Shown here: one piece after another, positions 26,114 through 38,659 of the stretch
Layout: each line of letters starts with the position of its first letter
How positions within the stretch are numbered: the stretch's first letter is position 1
From: Drechslerella dactyloides
Taxonomy: Eukaryota; Ascomycota; Orbiliomycetes; Orbiliales; Orbiliaceae
Assembly: GCA_020064725.1 (NCBI GenBank)
Contig: JAGTWJ010000001.1
Coordinates: 3,224,001 to 3,288,000 of the forward strand
Length of the DNA stretch: 64,000 nucleotides
Direction of reading: 5' to 3'
Position numbers and translations under genes: made by a program
Notes under the pieces: model-generated
Seen by the model: the letters and a program-made list of their open reading frames with translations, nothing else
What the model was told of the DNA's origin: nothing
The model's database searches: none

Positions 26114-26689
26114 ATGTGCTACGAATATCGCTACCATAGCTGCGGTGTGCACTATTACAGAGTCGAGCGGATCCTCCCCAACCTTTGTCGCTGCCCTCAA
26201 GAATTCAAGATCACTGATGAAGACGAGCCCTGCGACGACTGCGACCCGCCACCGCCAGAGGCCCCGCGTTCAATCTCAGCCAAGAACATCCGTCATCTCC
26301 AACCCGAGAGCCCCCGTCTCGTCGACCAAGCAAGCAGCGCCGGCAGCACTGATCAACAGCCTTGGGTTATCGACGTTCGCGGCAAGCTCAAGGACCACGA
26401 CAAACCAGGCGAGCCTACCCACCAAGAGGAAAAGAAGAAGCGAGTATCTTGGGTCTCGAAGGCCCGTAGTCTCTTCATGGGGCCAGCATATCCTGAGAAC
26501 TCGTCCCGCCCAAACGAATATCCGGTTGGTATTAGAGCCAATATGAAGCCCGATGACGATGATGATAATAATTGGTGGGATACTAATCCGGATGGACAGC
26601 CAGGGCCCTTCGACGAAGACGGAGACAACTACAATGGCATTGGCATGAGTGCTGCGAGAGATAGGGGTAGGTGGAAAGATTTCTACTAA
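26114..26689 (+). CDS. Small orphan protein with N-terminal MC...CGxH cysteine motif
   Basis: A single exon of 191 residues. The N-terminus has MC, then a Cys-Gly-x-His at residues 10-13, CRC at about 25-27 and CDDC at about 40-43, a spacing that could bind zinc. The rest is hydrophilic and disordered-looking: a Pro-rich hinge, a Lys-rich EEKKKRVSW stretch, an Asp run (DDDDDNNWW, about residues 148-156) and a short basic C-terminus ending RGRWKDFY. The same N-terminal layout occurs in the genes at 39915 and 54097. The start is chosen because the motif begins at this ATG. Function unknown; a zinc-stabilised adaptor or regulator is a guess. Confidence 0.65.
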   Translation: MCYEYRYHSCGVHYYRVERILPNLCRCPQEFKITDEDEPCDDCDPPPPEAPRSISAKNIRHLQPESPRLVDQASSAGSTDQQPWVIDVRGKLKDHDKPGEPTHQEEKKKRVSWVSKARSLFMGPAYPENSSRPNEYPVGIRANMKPDDDDDNNWWDTNPDGQPGPFDEDGDNYNGIGMSAARDRGRWKDFY

Positions 26690-27103
26690 CTTTGACTGGA
26701 TCTGGCGACACGATATCTTGTTGGAATGGACCGTCTGAGTGCCCTCGATGATTTTGAAGGATATCGATGCTAAGTTATATTGTGTAATTTTAGGTAAAGG
26801 GAGCTACTGGTAGTCTTGTGACTTGGATGTTTGTGGCGTGAGGTTGATATGACCTTGGACGTGCATTTGAATACTACCATGTGCGCTGGCTTGCAGCTAG
26901 CTACCTTGGGGGTGTGACAAGGGGTCCCAGATTAAGGCGCACTCCTGCTATTTTCCCCTTGATTGTAAGTGCCTTGGATACATTACCCTGCTTTGGAGCG
27001 CTGCTAAGGTTGTTAGGTTTAGGACTTGGGAAATATGTAATGAGATCCAAGATTGTGATACTTTTATACAGACATGAACGTATGCGGCATTCCTATCTTC
27101 CCT
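26690..27103. other. Intergenic, between convergent 3' ends
   Basis: Between the stop of the Cys-motif gene (plus) and the stop of the MFS transporter (minus). No gene seen. Confidence 0.5.
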
Positions 27104-29100
27104 TCACCGAATCTCTTCGCCATCACCCGCGGTGACTTTCACTTGGTCATCGCCCTCCACATCCTCTACTAGTGGCCGAGCAGATTCTATTTCCTCCACA
27201 CTTCTGGGCCTCTCCTTCTTAACAAACAGTGCATCTAGCTCCTCCAGACTCTTGCCCTTAGTCTCGGGGTAATACAGATATATCAATAACACGCTGACTG
27301 CGTTGAACGCGAAGAATATGTAGTACGTCTTGCTGCCAATGTTGTGGATGCCCACAGGCCAGATCTGGGTGACAATCACGGAGCCGATAGAGCTCCCTGA
27401 TGCTGCAATGCAGAGTCCTTTGGCGCGAACGTGGGTTGGAAATATTTCAGAGCCGTAGACCCAGGCGGTAGGCCCGTAGCCTATGCCGTTCCCGAAGGTG
27501 TAGATAAAGATGAAGACGATGCAGGCCAGATTCGCTGACCAGTTGCTATTGTTTGGGTAGATTTGTGGGAGAATCGCGTTTATCTGGTAGTCCAGGTTAG
27601 TCTTATATATACCAATGTACGGGCTACGCGTGCGGTCCCACGTACGAAGAGAGATACGGCCATTATGGCTGCGCCGAGCATTAAGCTCTTCCTTCGGCCA
27701 AGCCTATCAATCAATGTCATCGCGATCAAGGTACACCCAATTTTCAATGTGCTGTCGATACCGCCCGCCAGCAGCGCTACTTTGGTAGGTAATCCGAGTG
27801 CCTTGAAGTTTGTCGGCAGGTAATACTTGATTGCTGTCGCTCCACTCATCATCGCGAGGAACTGGAGGGCTGCCGCTCTCCACAACCGGGCGAAAAGAAG
27901 CTCGTCTGTAAATAGGACCTTCCAGGAGCGAATATCGTTCTCGCGATGGAAACGGATGTTTTCAGAAATGACGTCGATTTCAGGCTGCACTTTGTCCGGG
28001 TCTGTAGTGCCTCTTATCCAGGCCATAGCGCGGCGGGCTTCGTCGACCCGATTATGATCGAGAAGCCAGCGGGGGCTGTACTCCCCACAGGGCATTAGCG
28101 AACTTTCTACACTAGGGAGAGGAGGAATCATTGAACGCACCTCTCGGGAACGAAAGGTACGCCGATCATAAACGCCAATGCAGGGATATATTGGAGGGCC
28201 ATGGATACTCTCCAAGCCAAATATTTTCCCTTCCCAGTTTCCCAGAAAGAAAAGGCGTATCCAGCCCTATATTGCCTGGTTAATTATCTAGCTTCCGTTG
28301 AAGAGGAGGGGCATACCTCGACATACCAGAATGCTACTGCGAGACCGACTACAAATCCAACATGATTCATGATCACGAACTTACCCCTCTTGCTAGCAGG
28401 AGTGATCTCACTGGAGTGAAGAGGTTAGTTAGCACGCAGCAGGTGTAGTAGCCATCATATGTGTGAGGGAAACCGGGTACCTTTGATATAGCGGGACCGT
28501 AGTTGCGATGATGCTGGTACCTGTCCCAGCTATCAGACGGCCAGTCAACATGATAGCTAGAGCACCAGGCCCGTGAGAGCTGATTTGAATAGCGGATCCG
28601 ACGAATACAATCAGGCAACCAACAAATGAGGCCCATCTTCGCCCGATCCTGTCGTTCAGCGGCCCTGAAATAAATACAAAGCTAACCCAAGCCCCAATGT
28701 AGTATATCCCAGTGATGAGTCCTTTCTGCCCCGCACTGGGATTGTGCAAGTCATGCTTATAGCCCTTGTTCACGTATATGGTACCAATTATTCCTATATT
28801 GTATCTAATACCACAGTTTTAGTCCATTGTCCTAGAAGCCGAATGTGGTGGGGAAACTTACCCAAATACAAAAGACGCCAGAGCGAAAAATATACATAAC
28901 ATGTGCAAACGTACATTGCCCTTCTTGCTGAGGTAAACGTACGAATCCCCATCTTCATGATCGCCCGCGAGTACCGGGCCCCTCGACGAAGCGGGGCTGG
29001 CAACGGCTAGCTCGTCATACTCGTACTGGTCCCGGTCCCGGTCCCGCCTACCGCCAAGCAGGGACCGGAAGGGCCAGTTGGACTTGTTGTCAGGAGCCAC
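27104..29100 (-). CDS. MFS sugar-porter family transporter
   Basis: Six exons (29100-28862, 28804-28481, 28410-28327, 28266-28141, 28075-27646, 27583-27104) join in frame across introns of 57-70 bases to give 560 residues. About 65 charged residues precede helix 1. Family motifs: FGYNIGIIG in helix 1 (about 79), NDRIGRR after helix 2, PESPRWL before the central loop (about 255), DRLGRR in the second half and PETKGKSLEELD at about 507. The canonical Asp of GYD in helix 1 is Asn, and the helix-7 QQxSG motif is loosened to MMSGATAIKYY, so substrate may differ from plain hexoses. It is divergent from the TauD-like dioxygenase at 30239 with 1.1 kb between starts, suggesting co-regulation of uptake and catabolism. 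Substrate unknown. Confidence 0.92.
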
Positions 29101-30238
29101 GATGACTGTGGGTCCGAATTATAGATACGGCCCTTGGGGTTGACTACCGCGATGGTATAATGCCGTCAACGGAATGCTCTGCTCTGAAAATTGCGGCCCA
29201 TCAAGCTTGATTGGCTCCTCGCATCGTATTCTCAAAAATGCTTGAAGTGTTGTGCGGCGAGTAATAACGACGCTAAATATTGTGTTCGTATCTCCGAAAC
29301 CTGGTAACGTCCGCGTCCGATGTGCGATGTGCGACCTGGGCTTATACCCCGCTTCCAATATCTCGGAGTCGTGAGTTCCGCGCCACTATCTGCTCTGAAG
29401 ATGTCGATACGTTGTCTTCTCTCCTCGATCTCGAAAGTATCAGGGAAGGTGGTGGAGTCGTGAAGATGGAAAGGAAATGACCGTGGCATGGTCAAAGCTC
29501 GAGAGAAGCTGAGGTTCTGCTTCTCTTGCCGAGCTATCCTTGATTCGGATGCAGGGCCTGGCTGCACCAATTTAGCCGTATCTCGTACCTACCTTGTCGC
29601 AGAAGCGGATGTCGTCCCGCGTCCAACTCCTGGATTATATACCGTCGCGAGCGGTAGTTCGCCAGGAAAAGCTATCCTTCCGTGGGATCGAAAGGGTCCG
29701 GAATGCATTTACAATGCATTCGTAGGATATCGATATGAACACGTATCTTTATCATGGTTCACACGCGAGATGTACTGTGCAGCCGACCAAAACTAAAATC
29801 CATAGCCAGAAGGGCTGACATCTTTCGCGTTCGAGAAAGACCTCCCAAGTGGGTGGGATATGGAAACCAGCTTGAAACTGGTACCATTTAACGAGGTGCT
29901 CAGGCGCATTTGATGTTACGACCATTGCGGCTGATGCTTCAAAACATTTAGCTATTAGTCAATAGCAGTATCAACGGTAGGGCCACTTACCATTTATGTC
30001 CTCTGAAGGATTTCGAGCTCACGCGTCGCAGAATCATAGCGTCATGGCGAGTGCGCGGCGAGCGGGGATAGTCCCCAAGGCGGAATCCCGGCATCTTATC
30101 CTACTAGCTGCCCGCACAGCCGATTACGAGATGCGTTGCAAGTCGAATATTTGAAGTTCCGGCTGAGCGGCGACCGTTCTTGTCTACGAGACCAAGGAAA
30201 CCGTGCGGAGACGAGTGGATTGTAGCGAGATTGTGAAG
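29101..30238. promoter_or_regulatory. Shared intergenic region between divergent transporter and dioxygenase
   Basis: The two start codons face away from each other across this region, so it contains both promoters. I could not assign specific operators. No third gene is supportable; the short frames at 29232-29570 and 29488-29796 lack coding character. Confidence 0.45.
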
Positions 30239-31656
30239 ATGGCGCCGAACATCGAAGAGCAAGTGGTCTCGAATGGCAATGGATCTGTGAAGGTTGACGT
30301 TGAGAAGCCCGTCGACGTAACACCAGGCATCAACGCGGCGGCCACGATACCGCGAATACCAATCCCCGGCCCGAAGGCTTACAACCACGAAGTCGAGACC
30401 AAGGGGACTGATATCTATCCGCCTGCAACGGTAAGACTCGCGACCTATTGGAAATATCTATCGCTCGAATACTAACGTCAGAGCTTCATTCATTGACGCG
30501 TAGTACCAAAACTACTTGCCCATATGGCCGAACGACAAGTATCCGCCGTTGGAGCCGTTCACGCATGATGACCCAGGCCATAGAGCCGACCCGTCGTTCC
30601 CAGACCTACACCCACCAGGAAGCAAACATACGCTCATAAACCCGACCATCGGCACCAAGATCACTGGCGTGCAGCTGTCTTCGCTGTCCGATGCGGGTAA
30701 AGACCAGCTTGCGCTCCTCGCCGCGCAGCGGAAGGTCCTCGTGTTCCGAGATCAGGACTTCGCGGACATACCGATCGATAAGGCGGTAGAGTTTGGATCA
30801 TATTTCGGCAGGCTCCACTCGCATCATAATAGCGCGACAGTGGAGGGCCATCCGGAACTCCATATAGTGCACCGTGGTGCTGGAGACGAGACGTGGAGCC
30901 GTTTCTTCAAAGGACGCTGCAGCCACGTGAGCTTCCATACGGACGCTATTGTCGAAGTACAACCCGCCGGGACAACAGTATTACCACGGTTCCCTTAGTA
31001 TTTGGGCTATGGCGGCGCTGATCGAGATATAGTTTATGTACATTCTGGACCTGCCGGAAGCCGGGGGAGATACAATCTTCGCGGACCAAGTCCAAGCTTA
31101 CAACCGCCTGTCATCTGGTTTCCAAGAACGGTTGCACGGACTAAAGGCCCAATACGGCGGGCCGACTGGTGGCAAGAATGGCATCTGTCGAAGAGAGCCT
31201 ATCGTCGTGGAGCATCCACTGGTCAGGACCCATCCCGTGACTGGCGAGAAGGCCATATTTATCACAAAAGGAGGTTAGTGGTGCGGTCCGTCCCTTAAAG
31301 ACGATCAGTATAGAAACTGACTGTCTCAAATGATACCAGCTTGTCAAGGTATCGTGGGATATAAAAAGGAAGAGAGCGATGCTATCATAGGATTTTTGGC
31401 TGCCCATACAGCTGGAGGCCAAGATTTCCAAGTGAGAGTGAAGTGGAAGAAGGGGACCGTAGTTGTTTGGGACGTAAGTGCCAATTCCGGTAGAACCATA
31501 TGCCGTGATCTGACTAACGTTTTCAACTCGTAGAACCGACTTACAGCTCACTCTTCCATCCTCGATTGGGAGACTGGTGAGCGAAGGCATCTTGCCAGGC
31601 TTACGCCACAAGCTGAAAGACCATACGAAACGCCATTCGAGCCACAAGGAAATTAG
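30239..31656 (+). CDS. TauD/JLP1-like Fe(II)/2-oxoglutarate dioxygenase
   Basis: Five exons, 30239-30430, 30504-30977, 31033-31273, 31340-31473 and 31534-31656, join in frame to 387 residues across introns of 55-73 bases. The family couples 2-oxoglutarate decarboxylation to hydroxylation; the best-known fungal and bacterial members release sulfite from taurine or other sulfonates. The iron ligands are visible: HTD (His209, Asp211) and the distal His in NRLTAHS (about His353), followed by an Arg-rich segment RRHLAR (about 364-369) that should bind 2-oxoglutarate or substrate. GTT-FMYILDLPEAGGDT, which spans intron 2, is the usual core strand. The N-terminus is longer than in bacterial TauD, as in fungal members. 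Other substrates such as carboxylates are possible. Confidence 0.9.
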
Positions 31657-31874
31657 ATATCTCGACGTCGCGGAAGGAACGGTTGGGGCGCAATTAATAT
31701 TATCTATCGCATCGATACAGCTGTGGCATTAAGTGAGGCCTCTTGCAGAATCTCGAGTTTAGCTATACGTGTTTAGAAAAAAAGTCAAGAACACACCCTG
31801 CATCCCCAACATGGACCATATTTCGCCATTAAGAAACCCATCTAAAAGAGCATGATATAGCTCCAACAAACCCA

Positions 31875-32846
31875 CTAATATTCATCATCGCCATAATCAC
31901 CCCCACCCGAATAATCATCGTACCCACCGTCGTCATCGTAGCAACCACCATCTTCGTAGCCACCATCATCACCGTAGTCACCGTAGTCACCACCATCTTG
32001 GTAACCACCTTCTTCATCGTAATGTTCGCCAGCTTCGTAGTCTCCAGCGTCATCATATTGCCCGCCATCTTCGTAGTCTCCGGCGCCATCGTGTGCACCT
32101 GCGTTTTCGTAGGTGCTATCATATCCATAGTCATATTGAGCGGCGGCATAACCTGTCCTAGGGCTATCTTCCGAATAACTACCGCTTTGGATGCCTTGGC
32201 TGGGGCCACTGCTCGTCTTGCTGTAGCCCCCGGCGAAATCCGAGCTACGAAGGCTGCCGCCATGCCCATGCCCAAGAGATGGGCTGTGCGTATCACCTGT
32301 TTCTCTCATCCATTTTTGGGCGCTCTCATAGTCATCGAAGCAACGGTGGTCGTTATGCGGATAACCCAAAACCTCGCGTGCCGCTTTGGGCCTATATATT
32401 TAAATCCGGCCATGAGTTACCGTAACAAAAGTTCCGTAAGTGTGAGCGAGCCCTCATTCTTCACTCACCAGCTATCGTAGATTCCCGGTTGGCGTCCTTT
32501 ATTGACTGCCCATTGGCGACCGTCTTGGGAACTAGGCCCGTCGGGGTCGTAGTAAGCTTTTTCAGCAGCGGCTTGAGATGGAAACTTTTGATGAATGTTA
32601 GAAGGATATCGATCGGTGCTCGGTTGGACTTGGTCTCTGGCCGGTGGCGAATGGAGTTAGGTTAGCTACAGAGGTGCTAGCTAGGCCAGCAATTGACACC
32701 AGGTGGCCGCTCCATATTGGAGCTTCCGCATCTGGATATCGTAGACCTCGGGAATGATAGGATCTAGACACCCACTTGTAGCTGTCGAAGACACCCGTCT
32801 GACGGCCTTTCGTAACAACATATCTGGGATCTTTGTCTCTCGGCAT
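31875..32846 (-). CDS. Protein with two tandem RNase H1 N-terminal (viroplasmin-like) modules and an Asp/Gly/Tyr-rich tail
   Basis: Three exons, 32846-32776, 32636-32469 and 32391-31875, join in frame (introns 139 and 77 bases) to 251 residues. Module 1 (about 8-50) has YVVTKGRQTGVFDSY; module 2 (about 63-107) has WAVNKGRQPGIYDSW followed by VLGYPHNDHRCF. This is the signature of the small hybrid-binding domain at the N-terminus of eukaryotic RNase H1 and of caulimovirus viroplasmin. Each module is split by an intron just after the DSY/DSW turn, which suggests internal duplication of an exon pair. No catalytic RNase H domain follows; instead the last 90 residues are Asp, Gly and Tyr with degenerate short repeats. 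It may bind RNA or RNA/DNA hybrids. The first intron join is the least certain. Confidence 0.72.
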
Positions 32847-33621
32847 TTTGGTCGCTCGAGCTTCTGGAACACGGCAGTAGATAATCTATGGTACTGAGTA
32901 TAGTCGTGAGATTTAGGTATAAGGTATCTGGGTACTTCGGTGGTGATGGATGAAGTATGAGGATAGTAGTAGTTACGTGCCATTTCCATTTCCAGCTGCT
33001 ATATACGAGCTCTAAGGGGGTCAAGATGGCCCAGGCGTTGTCTTGGAGAAACACAAAGGTGCGTGCTATATGCATGGCCGCTGGACTCTAGCCGACCTGG
33101 CGACTAAACTGCAACAAAACACCGTTGGCGTGGTCTCAAATTCTGCAGTGCCATCAATTTCCAATATCAAATACAAATATTTGAATTTCCCATATACATC
33201 CGTCAAGTGCTATTTTCAAAACTCCAGCTTGATCGATATCATATCAAGCTACAAGAATGTACAACCAGTATACAAGAAAGAAAAGAAAGGATTGACCGCG
33301 GAAGACCCTCCACAAGTATGAACCCAACTATATACACAGCAGATACCCGATTGATCGAAGAATCCCACTACACCGATAATGAACCAGAGCCGCTGGCTAG
33401 CCAATCCCCTTCTCTAGTACAGACAAAGCAACGAACGACTGAAATTGTCTACAGTAACAAAGGGGATTGGAGAATGGAAGACGGCAAATGGATGTGACAA
33501 TGAAGAGACGGACTCGAGTACTCCAAAGCAAGCATGGATGAAAGAGAGAAAGATATGAGATAACCTGTTCCGGTAGCTTTTAAGTATCTGACAGGTACAC
33601 GCGCGCGTATAGACAGAACTC
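32847..33621. other. Intergenic, nothing recognised
   Basis: Upstream of the tandem-module gene and downstream of the next minus-strand gene. AT-rich; no gene or repeat seen. Confidence 0.5.
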
Positions 33622-34808
33622 TTATGCCCGAATAGGAACCGCCCGCTCACGCTCTCCTCCAAGGAGCATCTCATCGGGGAAGAATGCTTTCAAAACAGAG
33701 TCGAGGTCTCCAGTGGTAAGCATGCGTTGCCATTCTTCTTCTGACAATTCTTCCTCAACGTCGTCTGCAAAGTCTTCCTCATACATCTGATCGATCAGAC
33801 GATATCCCTCATCATAAGTGTAATAAGGTTCATCGTCGTCTGAGCCAGCGTCGTACTCCTTAAGATACTCGCCCCAGCCTTCCTCGCGAATCAGTAGACG
33901 ATCTTCCTCGTCGTACATGACCTCGTCCTCGATAACTATCGGCTGCCTGGTGAGCTGCATTTCCTGATAATTCGGTTCCTCAAGGTAATGGGAGCCATCC
34001 GAGTCATTACTGAAATCGCTGGCCAGGCTTGGGGGTCTTGGCAACGGGATGGTTGGGGGTGGACCGGATGGCGGCGGATACTGGAATGCGTTCGAGTATC
34101 GATGGAACGGAAGAATAGCTGAGGGTGGAGGAGATGGTAAATCGGACGCAGATGTTGTCGGCGGGGTAGGCAGCTCGGATGTTGAGCGGCGGGACAGAGG
34201 ACCCGCCGACATGACTTCGGAGCTTGGGCGAGTGGTCGGAGGGGAGATAGGCTGATGCTTGCCCGGTCCACTCCAATTGCGGTTTTGGTCTGTCGTTCGA
34301 GCAGAACGAGGAGAGTCGTCCCACGGGCAGGCGGGATCTCCCATTTTCAATGATGCAGAATCAGACCGGGTACGAACGCTTACAGCAGTTCCCGGTCGAG
34401 TGTTTCCAGCCTGGGGTGACATGACAGAGTTTATTGATAGTGGCATGGGGGGACCATCCGATTCCCAAGGACAGATGGGGTTGAACGCCTTTGCCGGCTC
34501 AGTAGTGTCAATCGTGATTTCTGTTAGTCGTCGGACACCGAAATCACTCTCGCCTTCAGCCTCGCCGGACTCAGGCCGCCCACCGAAAGCTTTCTTCGCA
34601 GAATTCAGTAACCTATATTTAATTATTCTTCCAGTTAGATTTGGTACGAATCTAAACATGGAAGAATATAAGTAGTTCACTCTTACCATGACGTCCGAGA
34701 TCCCGTCTTGCGAGCGCTGGGTTGTCGTTTAACCGACCACCATGAGCTTTCTCCATTCCCAGTAGGTGTCGAAGGTGCCGCTTCCGCTTGAGCCTTAGGA
34801 AAATCCAT
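33622..34808 (-). CDS. Acidic orphan protein with two CPW(E/D) motifs
   Basis: Two exons, 34808-34687 and 34612-33622, joined across a 74-base intron (donor GTAAGA, branch CTAAC), give 370 residues. Hydrophilic throughout, with no membrane segment. NPICPWESDGP and DPACPWDDSPR are a spaced repeat of one short motif. A Pro/Ser-rich middle (about 150-235) precedes a strongly acidic C-terminal third containing YEEDFADDVEEELSEEEW. I do not recognise a family. The chosen ATG opens MDFPKAQ, but the frame stays open upstream to another ATG at 34931; that 41-residue extension is basic and Ser/Arg-rich like a mitochondrial presequence, so two protein forms are conceivable. Confidence 0.6.
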
Positions 34809-37800
34809 CTTGAAGGTCTTTTCCGTTACAACCCTCCGATATGGAATATTCGTGAGGGATTTTCTATAGATATGGTTGCTCCGTAGTATCGAAGAATGGA
34901 GGGAGGGCCTGGCCACTTGCAATAGCAGCATTCAGTATTTGACGGAGACTCGTAAGTATATAACAGATACTTGAGTGCTGGTACCTCTGAGCCAGAGATC
35001 CTTCCTAATCGTATATGCTTGTCTTCCCTGGATATTGCAACAGGTATGCCCAAAAGCATCGACATTCCTGTCATCACGTATATATATACCCCAGCGTCTT
35101 TCCACACTCTGATATAGGAGGACCCGCTCGGAACAATCATCGCAAGACGCCCACTTTGCAATCCCTGTAATCTCGCCTAGATCGCTTCCAACTGCTTGAT
35201 GCCATGGCATTGCTGCGGAATATGCATCAGCCTGCCCGCATTGGACAAGCCTGCCTCACGGGTCCCGTCGACAATCGGACGCTGTGGTTTCTCGGACGGA
35301 TTCAAGCTCGCCTAAGCTGGGCCCTGCTTGCGAGACGGCTGTTGGGTGAGGCGTCGCCCAGCCGGGCAATTGAGGTTTCCCGAAGCGGCATCCGCGAGCC
35401 TCAAACGGGAATAGCGCGTGGTGCGACACCAAGACGCCGCAACGACATGCCTCAAACAGAGTGGGACTGCATCGGAGTTCTGGAGCGCTTAGAGGCGAGG
35501 GTGTTGTAATTACAGGCGTCACGCAGGGTTGAATATTACGCACCTGTGTTCTGCGTCGGCGGTCATATCGCAAGATGTTGCAACGTTGTAGAAAATGCAG
35601 TTGAAGAAGATGCATGCGCATGCCGCACGTCAGGGATAAATATTTTGCGCGACGGCGACTCCGCGTGGGTATTACGTGCATACATAAAAATTATCTTATA
35701 TTATAGATATCCTACTACCATACAGATTATACATTACAGTTAGATATCGCCGTCCGTTTCATCTCCGCAGCTAGCTGCATAATGTCAAAAATCTCGAAAA
35801 CGCATCCACCAATCGATTACGGTATCCGAAGACCGGCTTCTATAGATCTAGCTCATAAGGTCCCTAACTAGTGTACGTATATTGTGAGCTGGCGAGACTT
35901 AATTTAATTTATCAAGCTGACTCGATTAATTTCCAGCCGGGCGCAGCGGGGTATCTCGACTACCCCACCTTTAGAATCTTAATACATATGACCAAGTACC
36001 TTGTAGATCGGGCAAGAGCTCTCGAGCACGCCCCTTTATTCGCTCTTTACCATCTTTAAGTGCATATTTGCCGGCTTGCAGCTAATCATCGCCGGGGCGA
36101 AAAAAGGCTCGCTACGGTGGCTGTTTCTCGCTTATCTCATACTCGATCCGGAGCGCCAATGCTGTTGTGCAGAATCCTTCACCTCTAGATGTTCCTCTTT
36201 GCGGAGCGAGGCGACTGATCATGATAGGTCTTGGGTAATTTCGACATGACTATTGTTTAATTGGTCGTGATGCATAGAGCTATACGTGACTGTTCGTGGC
36301 GGGCCAATCGGATACCCCCCACAAAGTGGTTGAATATCCCCGGAAAGTAAGGAAACAAGATAACTTGACAAGAAATTGAGAAGGAACCCGAAGAAAGTCG
36401 AGTAAAGAGCGACGTGCTTGAGCCAGGGGGTGTGACGGGCCAGTGACTCAGGGTCACAAGCTTGTCATGCCATGCTTAATTTAACAATTGCATTGGGGAA
36501 CTTCCGCGTGGGAATCCTGCTCCGAAACGGCATGGAGACAGCGCAAGAGGCAGCACGAGACAGTCAGGCGGGTCGTGAAGTGTCGGTACGTATATTTCAC
36601 GATGCAACAGTAATAAAGAAGCATGATAATGGAGTTTTAAATTTTCTGAGCTCAACGTGTCCCTTCTAGAACTACCATATCACCGCTGCATCTCACCCAT
36701 TGCATTGCTTCAACTGGCGGTACCTGGAACACGGACCCCCGTTTGAACGTGGAGGAGCATTTTGCTTACTTGGAATACCGCCTGATTTATTCCACAATTG
36801 GTCGCAGCCGGAGCACGAGTGACTCCGGAAACAATTGCGCACGACAATACTCTTATAACTGCAGCGGCCGAATTGCAACGGAAGGTGCGACGACGCGAGT
36901 CTGATTCTCGTGTGAGGGGTGTAAATTAATTAATTGAACGACGCGCTGACGCGATATCCACACGTTGGAGTCACGAGAGCCTCGCGTGTGTAAATTACGC
37001 GTTTTAATTAAGATACCGGATTTGTGAGTCGCGGTCTAGATACGCCGACGGTTGGCCAGGTTATCGAACGCCTATGGCTCGACTTTCGTCGCGAGTTCAA
37101 TTAAACATGTCGCTGTAATTGAACGCGGCTCGAAAATTCGGTCGGCACGGAGTAATTCGGGAAGAAGTAGTAGACAGCTGATCATGATGAGCACTTATTC
37201 ATCCCTCTCAGGTGATCTCATCCGCGTCAGGATAGGCATATACAGAAGGTTGAGCTGGATTGAGGGCCCCGATGCATGATTGTCGCTGCATGTTTAATTC
37301 AGCCTTCTATCCGCGTGACGTGCTTCCATCGGACTGTTGTATGCGCGTAATACAGTTGTGCATGTGGCGGTTGCAACGTTGGCTGCAATATGCACTCGGG
37401 CCGGCGCCGCCCAGCCCTCTGACTTAATTCCCGGGATCTCTGCCCGTAGAAATCGTGGTACGTTCTGTCTTCTCTGATTGGTCCCCCTGAGATGCAGGAA
37501 CCGTTGGGGCTAATGAAAGAATTCGTTTGGATACAGTGGTATAGCTAGACCCATAAATTTCTTAGTATAATCTGCAAATATTAAATACACTTAGACGATT
37601 CATTGGCGCTAGAGGACTCGAGTTGCAAGCTAAGTCTAAATTCCTGCCTGAGGTTAAATTTCGAAAGTGGAAAATTTTCAGCAACCTGAAATTGGCACCT
37701 CCAATCCAATTCTGTATTTAGGGTGGACCTTGACGATTAAATAGCCGCTACGTATACTTGAGATTGGCACCATATGACAGGAGTTTGACATCGATCAAAT

Positions 37801-38659
37801 CTCAGAAAAGCCGATGGAATATGGAGTTCCCAGCCGTAAATCCGTAGATCTCGATACGTTGAGACATATTCACCTGCGGCACTCGTGCGCGTCCGATAGA
37901 AATATGGACAAATGCACCCGGTTATTGGGGTCGAATTCCATAAGATTTGCAGTGGTCATCTACTGCTGCTTGGCTCGAATCAGTTCAAAAGCATCATAAA
38001 ATTGTACTAGTTCAACTGCGAATAAATAGTAGGCCAATCGAGACAGTATCTCAATGCCTGTGCACGTCGAAAGAGCGACATTGCCAATACGCGCCTCCGA
38101 ACATGCCCGGCGGTACGTAAATTAATTATCACCCTACATATGCATATATGTAGGTAAGTAGCCAGTGCAATTGGACGACAAAGGTCCCGATATCGCGATA
38201 TCGACCCCCCTGCCGGTAGCATCCGGATTGGAAGCCAGTTCCCTGTTCGTAGCTGACATGCATGACAAGCAGTATTTGCAATTTACTCATGCACTGCAGA
38301 CTAACACCTGCATATTTCAACCGCTGGCGGTCCAGATGCTGTCAGGCTTCCTCAAACTTAAGTCCACCCAAATCAGCTAGAAAAGCGTGCAAGCTTCATT
38401 TTCCCGCACCAACGCCTTTGCGAGGTCTGAGATTTTGTTACATATATTAGAATTCGCAAACCAAGTCCTAGAAAGTCCTAGATATGGCTCTGGTAGACAC
38501 ACCTATATGTAATTGTAAGCTAGGTAGAGCCCTTATTCATTTCAACAATTCTACTTTATATTTTTATCACACCAGCTTCAGATCGACTGTATACTATCAT
38601 AAAAAGATTCGGTTTGTTTGAATCCAAACGGGGATTATATATGGACGGATGCATGTATA

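Noticed and set aside
31829..32480. Long frames on both strands over the Asp/Gly/Tyr tail (160 codons plus, 155 codons minus)
   Set aside because: Shadow frames produced by the repetitive codons of the tandem-module gene.
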